Source: Lachnospiraceae bacterium FE2018
GTDB lineage: Bacteria > Bacillota > Clostridia > Lachnospirales > Lachnospiraceae
Length of the DNA: 51,548 bases
NCBI GenBank assembly: GCA_000702845.1
Contig: JNKK01000019.1
Coordinates: 1 to 51,548 of the forward strand
Reading direction: 5' to 3'
Below are positions 16,233 through 26,497 of this stretch, in pieces. The first letter of the stretch is position 1, and each line of letters starts with the position of its first letter. A program made the translations under genes and the position numbers. The notes beneath the pieces are model-generated. The model was not told the origin of the DNA and ran no database searches. It saw nothing but the letters and a program-made list of their open reading frames with translations.

Positions 16233-17240
16233 TTATAGCAGAATAATGTTGTGTTCCCGGCATGCCTCCCGCATTTCCTGCGGCCAGATACTTGCCTGTA
16301 CTTCTCCGACGTGAACACGGCCAAGCAGCAGCATACAAAGACGTGACTGACCGATACCGCCGCCGATCGTATAAGGCAGTTCTCCATTCAGGAGCATTCT
16401 GTGATACGGAAGTTCCCTTCGCTCCTCGCAGCCCGCTTTCACCAGCTGTTCAGCCAGAGATTTTTCGTCGACGCGGATACCCATACTTGATATTTCCAGA
16501 GCACACTGCAGCGGCTCATACCAGAATAGAATATCTCCGTTCAGCTGCCAGTCGTCATAGTCCGGTGCACGGCCGTCATGCGGCTTTCCATCCGACAGTT
16601 TTTCGCCGATCCGGGTCAGGAAAACACATCCGTATTTTTTCGTGGCGATATTTTCCCGCTCCTTGGCTGTGGTTCCGGGATACTGTTCCAGAAGTTTCTC
16701 AGAATCCACGAAATGGATTTCTTCCGGCAGACGGTGAACTGCTTTCGGATACTTATACCAGACCTCGTGCTCCATGTGCTTTATGATTCGGAAAATCATT
16801 TCAACGGTGGTCTTCAGCGTCTCGTAGTTGCGTTCTTCCTTTTTTATCACTCGCTCCCAGTCCCACTGATCCACATAACAGGAATGCAGATTATCCAGCT
16901 CTTCATCTCTTCGAATCGCATTCATATTCGTGTACAGGCCTTCACCGGGTTTAAAACCATACTCCTTCAGAGCCATACGCTTCCACTTTGCAAGGGACTG
17001 TACAACTTCTATGGTTTCTTCCGGTTTCCAGGGTACATCAAAACTGACGGGACGCTCAATGCCGTTCAGGTTATCGTTCAGACCGGAACTTTTTTCCACA
17101 AACAGCGGGGCAGAAATTCTGGAAAGATTCATCTGCCGGCCGAATTCCTTCTGAAATGTATCCCGTATGTATTTAATCGCATCCTGCGTCTCTCTGACCG
17201 TCAGACGCGGGTTATATTTTTCCGGTAAAACCAAACTCAT
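16233..17240 (-). CDS. asnA: Aspartate-ammonia ligase
   Basis: Ammonia-dependent asparagine synthetase, 335 residues, normal length for AsnA. It resembles class II aminoacyl-tRNA synthetase cores: [10 protein letters not shown], the [11 protein letters not shown] block, the acceptor motif DQWDWE, and the C-terminal [14 protein letters not shown] motif that binds ATP. Reaction: aspartate + NH3 + ATP to asparagine + AMP + PPi. Promoter at 17302-17330. The secreted peptidase gene follows closely and is probably co-transcribed, though no functional link is evident. Confidence 0.97.
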   Translation of the reverse strand: MSLVLPEKYNPRLTVRETQDAIKYIRDTFQKEFGRQMNLSRISAPLFVEKSSGLNDNLNGIERPVSFDVPWKPEETIEVVQSLAKWKRMALKEYGFKPGEGLYTNMNAIRRDEELDNLHSCYVDQWDWERVIKKEERNYETLKTTVEMIFRIIKHMEHEVWYKYPKAVHRLPEEIHFVDSEKLLEQYPGTTAKERENIATKKYGCVFLTRIGEKLSDGKPHDGRAPDYDDWQLNGDILFWYEPLQCALEISSMGIRVDEKSLAEQLVKAGCEERRELPYHRMLLNGELPYTIGGGIGQSRLCMLLLGRVHVGEVQASIWPQEMREACREHNIILL

Positions 17241-17301
17241 AACTACTTCTCCTGTTCATTTGTTTCATTGCTTATCATATCGTCCTGACATATCACTGCC
17301 C

Positions 17302-17330
17302 ATTATACGTCATTTTTGTTTTTATGACCA
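17302..17330 (-). promoter_or_regulatory. asnA promoter
   Basis: Minus-strand -35 TGGTCA (17325-17330), 17-bp spacer, -10 TATAAT (17302-17307), about 62 bp before the asnA ATG. No T-box-like structure is visible. Confidence 0.75.
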
Positions 17331-17361
17331 CTACTATTCTGGTATAGTATCATATCATATT

Positions 17362-18891
<1,530 letters not shown>

Positions 18892-19950
18892 TCAATCTTC
18901 GTTTACAGCATTGTATTGATTCTCTGAAAGCTTTGTACAATATTCCGCAGCATTTTCCGGCGTAATAATCTCATGTGGTACCTTTACTGAAGTTTCAGTG
19001 CTGCCGTTTTTCAGATAATCCAGAACTGTCTGAATCGCCCTGACTCCGACCTCCTCCGGAAACTGTGCTGTTGTTCCGAGTACCTGTTCGTATTTTTCTG
19101 TCAGAGATGCCACTTCCTCTGTTCCGTCGAATCCATAGATTCTGACAGATGTATTCCCAAGCGCAAGCACCCGCTTCCACACTGCCAGTGTAATCTCATC
19201 TTCCGTGGTAATCACCAGATCCAGGTCGGGCAGTTCCTGAAGCAGCCTCTGAACATCGTTACCGGCATCTTCTGCGCTGGTGCAAAGGGACCTGCATACA
19301 GTTACACCCGATGTGGTCAGACCATCGATTATTCCTTCTGTACGTTCGTCATGAACAGAATCTCCAAGCGTTCCGCGAAGAATGACTGCCGTACCGGATT
19401 TTCTGATCTGTCCTGCCGCGTAAACCGCACCCTCTTTTGCTGCTGTATAATTATCTGACCCGATATATGCAGCTCTTTTCTGAAAAGAGGTGTCTGTATC
19501 GATTGCAAACACCGGAATGCCTGCATCATCTGCGCGGGTCAGCGCCGCATAAACCATCTCGTCACTAATCGGGGAGACACAGATTGCATCCGCTTTTTTT
19601 TCGATCAGCCCGTCAATTTCCCCGATCTGTTCTGCCGCTGCGGCGTCACTGCTTCCCGCCAGAAACAACAGTTCCGCACCGTTTTCTTCACAGTACTGTT
19701 CTGCCGCCTCCTTCATGCGGATCCAGTGATCCCGGCCGTTTTCCTTTACTACAAAACCGATCCGGATCCGTTCATCATCTGTTCCGGCAGCGGCACTTCC
19801 GGAAGAAGATGATTCTGCTTCTGAAGACGCATCTGATGCATCACTGTTTTTCTTTCCGCATGCGGCAGACAGAATCATAACAATACACAGCAGCCATACC
19901 GCAGTGATTCTTTTGTACCTCTGTTGTCCTCTATCAAGTATGTTAATCAC
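18892..19950 (-). CDS. Orphan periplasmic-binding-protein-type sugar-binding lipoprotein
   Basis: 352 residues. A lipoprotein signal with lipobox LSAAC (near residue 30) is followed by a Ser/Asp/Ala linker and a type 1 periplasmic-binding fold of the ribose/galactose-binding family: RIGFVVKENGRDHW, ADAICVSPISDE, IDTDTSFQKRAAYIGSDN, and GFDGTEEVASLTEK. It would sit on the outer face of the membrane and bind a small sugar or polyol. The start is a GTG at 19950: AGGAG stands seven bases before it and the signal peptide follows at once; the longer frame upstream has no signal logic. No ABC permease or ATPase is adjacent; glpK follows. Confidence 0.83.
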   Translation of the reverse strand: MINILDRGQQRYKRITAVWLLCIVMILSAACGKKNSDASDASSEAESSSSGSAAAGTDDERIRIGFVVKENGRDHWIRMKEAAEQYCEENGAELLFLAGSSDAAAAEQIGEIDGLIEKKADAICVSPISDEMVYAALTRADDAGIPVFAIDTDTSFQKRAAYIGSDNYTAAKEGAVYAAGQIRKSGTAVILRGTLGDSVHDERTEGIIDGLTTSGVTVCRSLCTSAEDAGNDVQRLLQELPDLDLVITTEDEITLAVWKRVLALGNTSVRIYGFDGTEEVASLTEKYEQVLGTTAQFPEEVGVRAIQTVLDYLKNGSTETSVKVPHEIITPENAAEYCTKLSENQYNAVNED

Positions 19951-20007
19951 AGTATTGCTCCTGACCAAAAACAAATTTGTATTTTTCCTGCGGATTCCGT
20001 ATTTTTC

Positions 20008-20036
20008 AGTATATATGAAAGCACATTTTTCTTCAA
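20008..20036 (-). promoter_or_regulatory. Promoter of the lipoprotein-glpK operon
   Basis: Minus-strand -35 TTGAAG (20031-20036), 17-bp spacer, -10 TATACT (20008-20013), roughly 60 bp before the GTG start. Confidence 0.82.
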
Positions 20037-20044
20037 CCGGAGGG

Positions 20045-20087
20045 TTTTGCTGTATAGGAATTCCGGGGAATTTCCTATACAGCAAAA
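20045..20087. other. Perfect 16-bp hairpin upstream of the lipoprotein promoter
   Basis: TTTTGCTGTATAGGAA (20045-20060) pairs with TTCCTATACAGCAAAA (20072-20087); the loop itself contains TTCC/GGAA. Its outer end doubles as the T-run of the neighbouring terminator. It may be a second-stage terminator or an operator just upstream of the -35. Confidence 0.7.
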
Positions 20088-20119
20088 AACTGTCCCGGCC
20101 GGTAATCGGCCAGGACAGT
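20084..20119 (-). terminator. Terminator of the Gfo/Idh oxidoreductase gene
   Basis: ACTGTCC+GGCCG / CGGCC+GGACAGT with one mismatched pair and a 5-nt loop; on the minus strand six T follow (A-run 20084-20089). It lies 26 bp after the stop at 20145. Confidence 0.85.
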
Positions 20120-20144
20120 CCCTTGTACTGATTTCATGACATTT

Positions 20145-21149
20145 TTATTTGTAGAAGTCAGGCATTTCGTCGTATGTAACCTTCTGGATTTCCTGTGTAT
20201 CACGTGCAAGAGAAGCTGCAGATGCCACAACCTGACATGCATAACCATCCCATGCGGTCGGTCCGTCTACTCGGCCTTCCTTGCAGGCGTTGATCCACTC
20301 CTGGAATTCCACGTTATAAGCTTCAACGAATCTGGTGGACCAGCTTCTGTCGATTGCTCTTCCGCGGACTGCATCTGCAACGACTTCAATATTTGCCGGC
20401 TGCGGAAGATTCAGAATTGCATCTTCACAGACAACTTCACACTGAACATCATAGCAGTGACCATTGCATACAAAAGATTCCACGTCAATGCGTACACCGG
20501 ATTCCGTAGTCAGAATCATGATCTGCGGATCATGGAAACCATCTGCTCTCCGGGTGGTCTTTCCATAGCGGACTTCAGCAGAAACATAGTTTTCGCCGAG
20601 CAGCCATCTCAGAACATCCATCTCATGAACCATTGAATTCTCAACCGCCGAGGAGTTATTCCAGTTTCCATCAACTTCCGGATTGCGATGACGGCAGTGC
20701 AGAAGAAGCGGTTCGCCATATGTTCTGTTATCAATTGCTTCTTTCAGCTGACGATATCCCGGATCATAACGACGCATGAATCCAACCTGAACGAGTTTCT
20801 TTCCGCCTTTGATCTCCTCTTCCATGATACGTCTGCAGTCAGCTGCTGTCGGTGCAAGTGGCTTCTCACAGAAAACATATTTGCCGGCATGAATTGCAGC
20901 TGTAACAAACTGCTCATGTGCCTGGTCAAGCGTTGTGACGATGACTGCATCGATTTCCGGATCAGCAATCATTGTCTCCCCGTCTTCAAACGCCTTAATT
21001 CCATACTGCGCTGCAACCTTTTTGCAGAAATCTGCGTTAATATCCGCACATGCGACAACGCGCGCACCTGAAAGCTTATTATTGATTCGCTCAATGTGTG
21101 TTCTTCCGATCATACCTGTGCCAACGAGTCCGATTCGCAGTGTTTCCAT
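20145..21149 (-). CDS. Gfo/Idh/MocA oxidoreductase, inositol 2-dehydrogenase-like
   Basis: 334 residues, the usual length. N-terminal Rossmann fold with GLVGTGMIGRTH, the catalytic-Lys motif CEKPLAPTAADC, and the substrate-domain motif VHEMDVLRWLLG; the ending FVEAYNVEFQEWINA is typical of IolG-type enzymes. The likely reaction is NAD-dependent oxidation of a polyol such as myo-inositol, but family members use many sugars and no other iol gene is present, so the substrate is open. GAGGAGG precedes the ATG. Divergent from the AraC regulator across 317 bp, which probably controls it. Confidence 0.88.
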   Translation of the reverse strand: METLRIGLVGTGMIGRTHIERINNKLSGARVVACADINADFCKKVAAQYGIKAFEDGETMIADPEIDAVIVTTLDQAHEQFVTAAIHAGKYVFCEKPLAPTAADCRRIMEEEIKGGKKLVQVGFMRRYDPGYRQLKEAIDNRTYGEPLLLHCRHRNPEVDGNWNNSSAVENSMVHEMDVLRWLLGENYVSAEVRYGKTTRRADGFHDPQIMILTTESGVRIDVESFVCNGHCYDVQCEVVCEDAILNLPQPANIEVVADAVRGRAIDRSWSTRFVEAYNVEFQEWINACKEGRVDGPTAWDGYACQVVASAASLARDTQEIQKVTYDEMPDFYK

Positions 21150-21466
21150 GAAAATACCTCCTCTGTTTTTTGTATTCGTTTCCTGAACCCCTGCCGGCCT
21201 GACTGCCGTTCCTTTATGTTGTATTTATAATAATATATATATCACTCGGATACAGTATATTTCTTGCAAATAGTATCTTCCTGCCAAATCGAAAAAAATA
21301 AATTTTTCCCTGTTTCTTCAGCAACATTTCATATTTTTTATTTTTAGAAAATATAAAATCCTATAATTCCTGCATTACCCACTTTCAAAGGAACCTCCGG
21401 CATGATATACTGTTATGCAAAACTGATGTTGCTGCCGTTCACGCATAAGCTATGGAGTCAAATGCC
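21150..21466. other. Divergent intergenic region between oxidoreductase and AraC genes
   Basis: About 317 bp, very A+T-rich for this genome, especially around 21225-21260 and 21340-21365. It must contain the oxidoreductase promoter (several TATAAT-like boxes near 21225-21260, none with a convincing -35), the araC-type promoter at 21383-21411, and probably regulator sites. No RNA gene or riboswitch was recognised. Confidence 0.6.
21383..21411 (+). promoter_or_regulatory. Promoter of the AraC-family regulator gene
   Basis: -35 TTTCAA (21383-21388), 17-bp spacer, -10 TATACT (21406-21411), about 55 bp ahead of the preferred ATG. Confidence 0.65.
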
Positions 21467-22351
21467 ATGAAACAGACCTCCCAAAGTCCATTCCGCAATA
21501 GAACCCGCTATCATTTTTCTGATCAGATGAAATTACATTATATCATTAAAGGTTTTTCCAATCCCGCACACATACCAGCCCGCAGATTTCACAGGCACCC
21601 TTTTCTCGAAATTCATTTTGCGGTGCGCGGAAAATGTATCATACATGTAGAAAAAGAAGAAATTATAACCTCACCGGGCCAGCTTGTCATTTTCAATCCG
21701 GATGATTTTCACGCAGAAAACATATACGGCGATGAAGAAGCAGAGTTCTATTCCATCGCATTTTCCGGATTACAGTGCGCCGGACTCCCAAAAGACCATC
21801 TGACAGCAGCGGAGATGACGCATGCCGTCTTTCTTGACCGGTATGAACCTTTGTTCCGGACACTTTCAGATGCTCTTTATCATGAAACAAAAAGTTCCGA
21901 AGATGCCGGCACCCCGGTTGTGCATCATATGACCAGCCTCATGGCACAGATTATTTTTTCTGCTCTGGAATCTTCGGGTTCACAGCTTTCAGACCAGTCT
22001 GCGCCTTCAGAGTATGTAAGTGAACGAATCCGTCGATATCTGTGTTACCATTTTGAAGAGGATATTACACTGGAAAAGCTGGCTTCTGTAATGAATACCA
22101 GTCCTTCGACAATTTCACATATATTTAAAAAACATCTCGGTATTTCCCCGATTCAGTATCTGCAGCGAATCCGGATCGGTGAAGCTCAGACACTTCTGGG
22201 CAGCTCTGATCTGAGCATACAGGAAATCGCACTCCGGACAGGATATAATTCTCCGGATCATTTTTATCTCATTTTTCGCAAGAATACCGGTATGTCTCCC
22301 GTTCAGTACAGAAAACTCCAGAAAAACATACAAACAAAAAATGACCTCTGA
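21467..22351 (+). CDS. AraC-family transcriptional regulator
   Basis: 294 residues. An N-terminal cupin-like sensor domain (HRHPFLEIHFAVRGKC, then IFNPDDFHAEN, about 40-110) is joined to two C-terminal helix-turn-helix motifs (about 195-290; TLEKLASVMNTSPSTISHIFKK and the SPIQYLQRIRIGEAQ / GYNSPDHFYLIFRKNTGMSP signature). It should sense a sugar-like ligand and act at the divergent promoters. I prefer the ATG at 21467, with GGAG nine bases before it; an in-frame ATG at 21452 has no ribosome site. The stop codon lies inside a 13-bp hairpin. Confidence 0.92.
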   Translation: MKQTSQSPFRNRTRYHFSDQMKLHYIIKGFSNPAHIPARRFHRHPFLEIHFAVRGKCIIHVEKEEIITSPGQLVIFNPDDFHAENIYGDEEAEFYSIAFSGLQCAGLPKDHLTAAEMTHAVFLDRYEPLFRTLSDALYHETKSSEDAGTPVVHHMTSLMAQIIFSALESSGSQLSDQSAPSEYVSERIRRYLCYHFEEDITLEKLASVMNTSPSTISHIFKKHLGISPIQYLQRIRIGEAQTLLGSSDLSIQEIALRTGYNSPDHFYLIFRKNTGMSPVQYRKLQKNIQTKNDL

Positions 22352-22381
22352 AACACTTGTTTTTTCGCGTTTCAGAGGTCA
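22342..22381 (+). terminator. Hairpin overlapping the araC-type stop codon
   Basis: TGACCTCTGAAAC (22342-22354) pairs with GTTTCAGAGGTCA (22369-22381). The TGA stop (22349-22351) is within the left arm. There is a T-run in the loop rather than after the stem, so termination would be atypical. Confidence 0.6.
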
Positions 22382-22670
22382 ACCTGGATCGTACATTGGA
22401 TTTTACCTCTTTTCCTTTTAAATTATGATGTGAGATTTACGCTTTCTTCGGACTGTACCTCCTTCATGCTTTTCATCTTCCGGCTTTCTCGTCACCGTCC
22501 GATGCGTTCAACATCATTCATTTAATGATTTTGTTTTGTTCGTCTGTTTTATTTGATAAATAGACTTTATCACACAATTACAGATATGTCAAGTATTGTT
22601 TCAAATTTATTTCATGCACTTCTGTATCTATTTGTTCTAATTGCGTATATTTCTTATATTTTTCAGACAA
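22382..22670. other. Gene-free interval between convergent genes
   Basis: About 290 bp between the AraC-type gene and gntR, both ending here. It is A+T-rich and has a short ATCATT/AATGAT dyad near 22510-22525. I see no gene, tRNA, promoter of quality or strong terminator. Confidence 0.6.
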
Positions 22671-23357
22671 TTAGTTGGATATCAACGTTTTGAGTATATA
22701 TTCCTCCTGCCGCTGAATATGCAGATGCATCAGTTCTGCCGCAGCATCACCATCACGTTTTTCAAGATCATCGCACAGCTTTCTGTGCTCATCCACCAGA
22801 AGTTCGTGACTTCCCGCGTCTTTCAGATATTCTACACGGTAGCGGTACATCTGGTCCTTGATATTATTCAGCATCTGAACAAGACGGTCATTGCGGGTTG
22901 CCTCATAAATTAATGCATGGAATGCCTCATCTGCTTCAGCAAGGCCGATCAGTTTTTCATTATCAGACAGGGCTGCCTCTGCAAAGCGCTCCGATGCATT
23001 CCGCAGCATCTTAATCTGCTGCTCCGTGATCCGTTCACACGCGAGACGGACAGACAGGTCCTCGAGCCCCGCACGCACTTCCAGAACATCTTTCAGGTCC
23101 TTTTCCGTTATTTTTGCAACATGTGCGCCCTTTCTCGGAATATTTATCACAAGCCCTTCCAGCTGCAGCATACGGATTGCTTCACGAATCGGCGTACGGC
23201 TTACACCCAGACGGTCTGCCAGCTTAATCTCCATCAGCCGCTCATCGGGCTTCAGATCCCCGCGGAGAATTCCCTTCCGCAATGTATGAAACACAACATC
23301 CCGCAGTGGCATATCCTGATATTCCGTCATCATTCTTCCAAGTTTATCTTCTGTCAT
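22671..23357 (-). CDS. GntR-family regulator, FadR/FCD subfamily
   Basis: 228 residues. Winged helix at about 18-85 (LRKGILRGDLKPDERLMEIKLADRLGVSRTPIREAIRMLQ, split by function into dimer helix and recognition helix) followed by an all-helical FCD ligand domain (about 90-225) with metal-binding-type residues D and H in EADEAFHALIYEATRN and HLHIQRQEEY. The ligand is unknown, usually an organic acid. The ATG overlaps the ispE stop by four bases, so it is translated together with ispE, an unusual partner for a FadR-type regulator. Confidence 0.93.
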   Translation of the reverse strand: MTEDKLGRMMTEYQDMPLRDVVFHTLRKGILRGDLKPDERLMEIKLADRLGVSRTPIREAIRMLQLEGLVINIPRKGAHVAKITEKDLKDVLEVRAGLEDLSVRLACERITEQQIKMLRNASERFAEAALSDNEKLIGLAEADEAFHALIYEATRNDRLVQMLNNIKDQMYRYRVEYLKDAGSHELLVDEHRKLCDDLEKRDGDAAAELMHLHIQRQEEYILKTLISN

Positions 23358-24229
23358 GATATCCTCTCTCTGCTGATCTGAAATGGTCTTGTAAGAAAAA
23401 CCATATTGGCCAGGCTGCTTTTACGCAATGCTTCAGCTGCCTTCTCTGCAGTATTGCGATCCTCAAAGATACCGAATACGGTGGGCCCGCTTCCGCTCAT
23501 TCTGGCACCTGCCGCACCATACTGCAGCATCAGTCTGCGAATTTCCTCAATTACCGGATATTCCGGTACCGTGACCTGTTCCAGCACATTTTCCAGCCGG
23601 CAGACAATCCCTTCCAGCGATCTGTCATTTATCGCGCGGATCATGCCGTCGACATCCGGATGCAGTACATCCCCGGCCATATCAAAATGTTCATATACAT
23701 ATTTTGTCGAGACACTGACCGGTGGTTTGCCAATCAGAATGTGACAGTACGGAATTTCAGGAAGCGGCGTCAGTATTTCTCCGATCCCCTCTGCGAGAGC
23801 CGTTCCCCGCATAATACAGTATGGGACATCTGCGCCCAGCTGCAGTCCGTATTCCATCAGTTTCTGCTCCGACAGCCCCAGAGAAAACAGGTGGTTCATA
23901 CCCACCAGAACAGCTGCTGCATTAGAACTGCCGCCAGCAAGACCGGCTGCCACAGGAATCCTCTTGTTTAATTTTATCGCTACACCTTCTGGTATGTCAA
24001 ATGCTTTCAGCAATATATCAGCCGCCTGTACAGCAAGGTTCCGTCTGTCAACCGGAAGAAATGGCACATTTGCCCGCATAGAAACACCGGCTTCTTTTGT
24101 TCGCTCCATTTCAATCTGATCATACAGACAGATGGTCTGCATAATCATGCGCACATCGTGATAGCCGTTTGCTCTTTTACCTGTTATATCCAAAGCAAGA
24201 TTAATTTTTGCCATCGATTTCAGCTGCAT
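23354..24229 (-). CDS. ispE: 4-diphosphocytidyl-2-C-methyl-D-erythritol kinase
   Basis: GHMP kinase of the MEP isoprenoid pathway, 291 residues. The active-site Lys/Asn motif MAKINLALDITGKRANGYHD is intact, as is the ATP loop PVAAGLAGGSSNAAA, the GADVPYCI motif with the catalytic Asp, and ARMSGSGPTVFGIF. CAAGGAGG precedes the ATG. Divergent from the acyltransferase gene; the two starts are about 76 bp apart. Other MEP genes are not in the window. Confidence 0.96.
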   Translation of the reverse strand: MQLKSMAKINLALDITGKRANGYHDVRMIMQTICLYDQIEMERTKEAGVSMRANVPFLPVDRRNLAVQAADILLKAFDIPEGVAIKLNKRIPVAAGLAGGSSNAAAVLVGMNHLFSLGLSEQKLMEYGLQLGADVPYCIMRGTALAEGIGEILTPLPEIPYCHILIGKPPVSVSTKYVYEHFDMAGDVLHPDVDGMIRAINDRSLEGIVCRLENVLEQVTVPEYPVIEEIRRLMLQYGAAGARMSGSGPTVFGIFEDRNTAEKAAEALRKSSLANMVFLTRPFQISRERIS

Positions 24230-24239
24230 CGTTTCCTCC

Positions 24240-24268
24240 TTGAAAAGCTTCTGTTACTTTTTTATAAT
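24240..24268 (+). promoter_or_regulatory. Promoter of the plsC-type gene
   Basis: -35 TTGAAA (24240-24245), 17-bp spacer, perfect -10 TATAAT (24263-24268); about 30 nt of leader before the ATG at 24306. Confidence 0.87.
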
Positions 24269-24305
24269 GAGTCTAGAAACAAATTTACAGAAAGGATACC
24301 TATCT

Positions 24306-25052
24306 ATGATTCGTACATTGTTTTTAATAATCATAGCTGCACTGTACCTGATTCTGACGCTCCCGGTTCTCCTGGTTCTCTCGCTGATCCGGAAAGTCAA
24401 TCCGGAAAAATGCGGCGTCATTTCCAACGCAATGATCCGATGGATCTTCCGGGTAATTGGAAAAGGCGCAGGCGCCCGAATTACAGTAAGCGGTCTCGAA
24501 CACATTCCTGAGGATCAGGCTGTCCTGTATGTCGCAAACCACCGAAGTATCTTTGATATCATCCTGGTTCACCCGTTCACAAAAGGCAGGACAGGATTTG
24601 TTGCAAAAGATTCTCTCGCGAAAGTGCCGATTTTTTACACCTGGTGCAAATATATCGGCTGTCTTTTCTTTAACCGCGATAATATGCGGGAGGGAATTCA
24701 AATGATCCGCGACGGCGCCGATCAGCTGGAGCAGGGAATCTCCGTATTTATCTTTCCGGAAGGTACCCGGAGCAAAGCCGAAGAGGATCTTCCGCTGCTG
24801 TCCTTCCACGAGGGAAGCTTCCGGATTGCCACAAGAAACAACCGCCTGATTGTTCCTGTTGCCATCTGCAACACAGCAGCGATCTTTGAAAAGCAGCAGC
24901 CTGCTATCAGAAGCAGAAATGTTTCCATTGAATTCTGCGAACCCATTGATCCTTCAACACTCTCAAGAGACGAAAAGAAACATCTGGGTGAATTCTGCAG
25001 CAGAATTATTACCACATCAATCATCACACAGCAGCAGAAACCCGGCAGGTAA
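24306..25052 (+). CDS. plsC: 1-acyl-sn-glycerol-3-phosphate acyltransferase (PlsC family)
   Basis: 248 residues with an N-terminal membrane anchor (about 3-27). Acyltransferase motif I NHRSIFD (HxxxxD) near residue 80, motif II KVPIFYTWCKYIGCLFFNRD, motif III FPEGTRS near 155 and motif IV IVPVAI are present in order. It would add the second acyl chain to make phosphatidate. The start at 24306 has AAAGGA nine bases upstream and begins right at the membrane segment; an upstream frame from 24240 would overlap the promoter. Convergent with tRNA-Arg. Confidence 0.92.
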   Translation: MIRTLFLIIIAALYLILTLPVLLVLSLIRKVNPEKCGVISNAMIRWIFRVIGKGAGARITVSGLEHIPEDQAVLYVANHRSIFDIILVHPFTKGRTGFVAKDSLAKVPIFYTWCKYIGCLFFNRDNMREGIQMIRDGADQLEQGISVFIFPEGTRSKAEEDLPLLSFHEGSFRIATRNNRLIVPVAICNTAAIFEKQQPAIRSRNVSIEFCEPIDPSTLSRDEKKHLGEFCSRIITTSIITQQQKPGR

Positions 25053-25074
25053 ATACAGTATTTTCAGTAAAATA

Positions 25075-25106
25075 AAATCCCGGAAACCTTGCGGTTTCCG
25101 GGATTT
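25075..25106. terminator. Bidirectional terminator between plsC and tRNA-Arg
   Basis: Perfect 14-bp stem AAATCCCGGAAACC / GGTTTCCGGGATTT around TTGC. A-rich and T-rich ends serve both directions; it closes plsC on the plus strand and tRNA-Arg on the minus strand. Confidence 0.88.
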
Positions 25107-25110
25107 CTGC

Positions 25111-25184
25111 CGTGCGCTAGAGGATTCGAACCCCCGACCTTTTGGTCCGTAGCCAAACGCTCTATCCAGCTGAGCTAAGCGCAC
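25111..25184 (-). tRNA. tRNA-Arg (anticodon ACG)
   Basis: Full cloverleaf on the minus strand: 7-bp acceptor GTGCGCT/AGCGCAC, D-arm AGCTCAGCTGGATAGAGC, anticodon loop CTACGGA (ACG at 34-36; A34 is normally converted to inosine by TadA), T-loop GGTTCGAATCC, discriminator G. CCA is not encoded. Strong promoter at 25211-25239. Confidence 0.96.
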
Positions 25185-25210
25185 AAGAGCTGACCGAATC
25201 AGCAAGACTT

Positions 25211-25239
25211 ATATTACTCCATTTCGGAATCCTTGTCAA
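25211..25239 (-). promoter_or_regulatory. tRNA-Arg promoter
   Basis: Consensus -35 TTGACA (25234-25239), 17-bp spacer, -10 TAATAT (25211-25216), 27 bp before the mature tRNA 5' end. Confidence 0.92.
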
Positions 25240-25247
25240 GCAGTGCT

Positions 25248-26426
25248 TTAAAAATAATCCGAAGCATTTTCTGTATTATCAGACGGTATGCTTTCAACTG
25301 TCTGTGTCTCTGTCTCTCCTGTACTTTGCGGTTCATCATCCTGCGTCGTCACTTGCTTCGCTTCGGTTGTCTGCCTTCTTCCCTCATTCGTATCCGAAAT
25401 GCCCAGCGCCAGTCTGTAAAATACCGGATCTTCGAGCGCATCCATCCAGCCGGTGTACGCACTCAGATGATCATAAACGGCATCTTCAGAAAAACGCATC
25501 CCATCTGTGTGATACTCATTTGACACGAGGAAACATTTTTTATTTGGAAGAATATCCGAATCTCCGGCAATTCGCTGTACTTTTCTGGTCGCCATCAGAT
25601 TCGGCTCTGTAACCAGCACAATTTCATCCGCCTGATTCATCAGGGCAGTTCCTGCTTCATCCACTCTGCATCCGATGTCCAGGATCAGATAATCAAAATC
25701 CCCTTTTTCTTTCATCAGGCGGACAAAGGATTTCCATTGTGTTCTTCCGACACCCAGGGCGTGCGGCGCCCGGTCAAAAGATTTCAGATATGTCACATCA
25801 CCGCCTGCCAGATTCTGCAGAATCGTCCAATATGTATTTTCACCCGGATCGCGAAGCTCTTCGGCCAGATATGCGTCGGCATGCAGATCCAGATCGCCAA
25901 ATACAGAAAAACTCTGTACGTCATCACAGCCGATCAGCAGAACTTTCTGATCGAGCATACGAAGTTTGCGCGCAAGTCCAATGCAGATCAGGCTCTTCCC
26001 GCACCCGCCGATCGGAGAATACACAGCCACAACACGCGTCTCATGCTGCGGTTTGTGGTCCGGATCAACCGCTTCGAGATCAATTCTTGCAAATGCATCA
26101 TTCACTGCCTCAAACAATTCATTTTCCGGCAGATACTTTACCATTACACTGACATTGCGCGGCGTCTTCTGTTCGATATCTATTTCAGGAATCATCAGAA
26201 ACGTCTGACGAATGACATGCTCTTTCAGATAATCACCATAATGATTCTGATCAATTATCAGAACATCGATCTCACGCTTTTCCTGAAACCAGATATCCAT
26301 AAAAGCCTCATCCGTGATGATCTGTACATCGACTTTATCCGCATATCTGCGAATAATTTCCGGCTCGATCGATCTGACATAATCATAATCAGAATCCAGG
26401 ATTACCAGATTATGTTTTTTTTCCAT
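25248..26426 (-). CDS. TadZ/CpaE-like MinD-family ATPase
   Basis: 392 residues. Residues 1-125 resemble an atypical receiver domain (LVILDSDYDYV..., IDVLIIDQNHY) like that of CpaE/TadZ. The SIMIBI ATPase follows: deviant Walker A SPIGGCGKSL, which keeps the second lysine but has Ile where ParA/MinD have the signature lysine, then DYLILDIGC (Walker A'/B region) and VLVTEPN. The last 50 residues are a disordered Thr/Gln/Glu tail. Such proteins place Tad pili or other machines at the cell pole, yet no tad or flp gene is in the window. Start at 26426 (GGAG upstream); 71 bp after the FHA gene, its likely partner. Confidence 0.82.
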   Translation of the reverse strand: MEKKHNLVILDSDYDYVRSIEPEIIRRYADKVDVQIITDEAFMDIWFQEKREIDVLIIDQNHYGDYLKEHVIRQTFLMIPEIDIEQKTPRNVSVMVKYLPENELFEAVNDAFARIDLEAVDPDHKPQHETRVVAVYSPIGGCGKSLICIGLARKLRMLDQKVLLIGCDDVQSFSVFGDLDLHADAYLAEELRDPGENTYWTILQNLAGGDVTYLKSFDRAPHALGVGRTQWKSFVRLMKEKGDFDYLILDIGCRVDEAGTALMNQADEIVLVTEPNLMATRKVQRIAGDSDILPNKKCFLVSNEYHTDGMRFSEDAVYDHLSAYTGWMDALEDPVFYRLALGISDTNEGRRQTTEAKQVTTQDDEPQSTGETETQTVESIPSDNTENASDYF

Positions 26427-26497
26427 GTTTCTCCACTCTGCAGAGACCTGCTGTTTTTCACACTGTTCCGCTTTCCCGGAACAGGCCGCTGCCATCC

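Noticed and set aside
19951-20085. Longer start for the sugar-binding lipoprotein
   Set aside because: It would put 45 polar residues before the signal peptide and cover the promoter; the GTG at 19950 has a good ribosome site.
22382-22670. Small gene or ncRNA in the gene-free interval
   Set aside because: No frame with a ribosome site and no convincing promoter-terminator pair.
26427-26495. Upstream ATG for the TadZ-like gene
   Set aside because: The 26495 ATG has its purine stretch directly against it and the added residues do not resemble the family; 26426 has GGAG.
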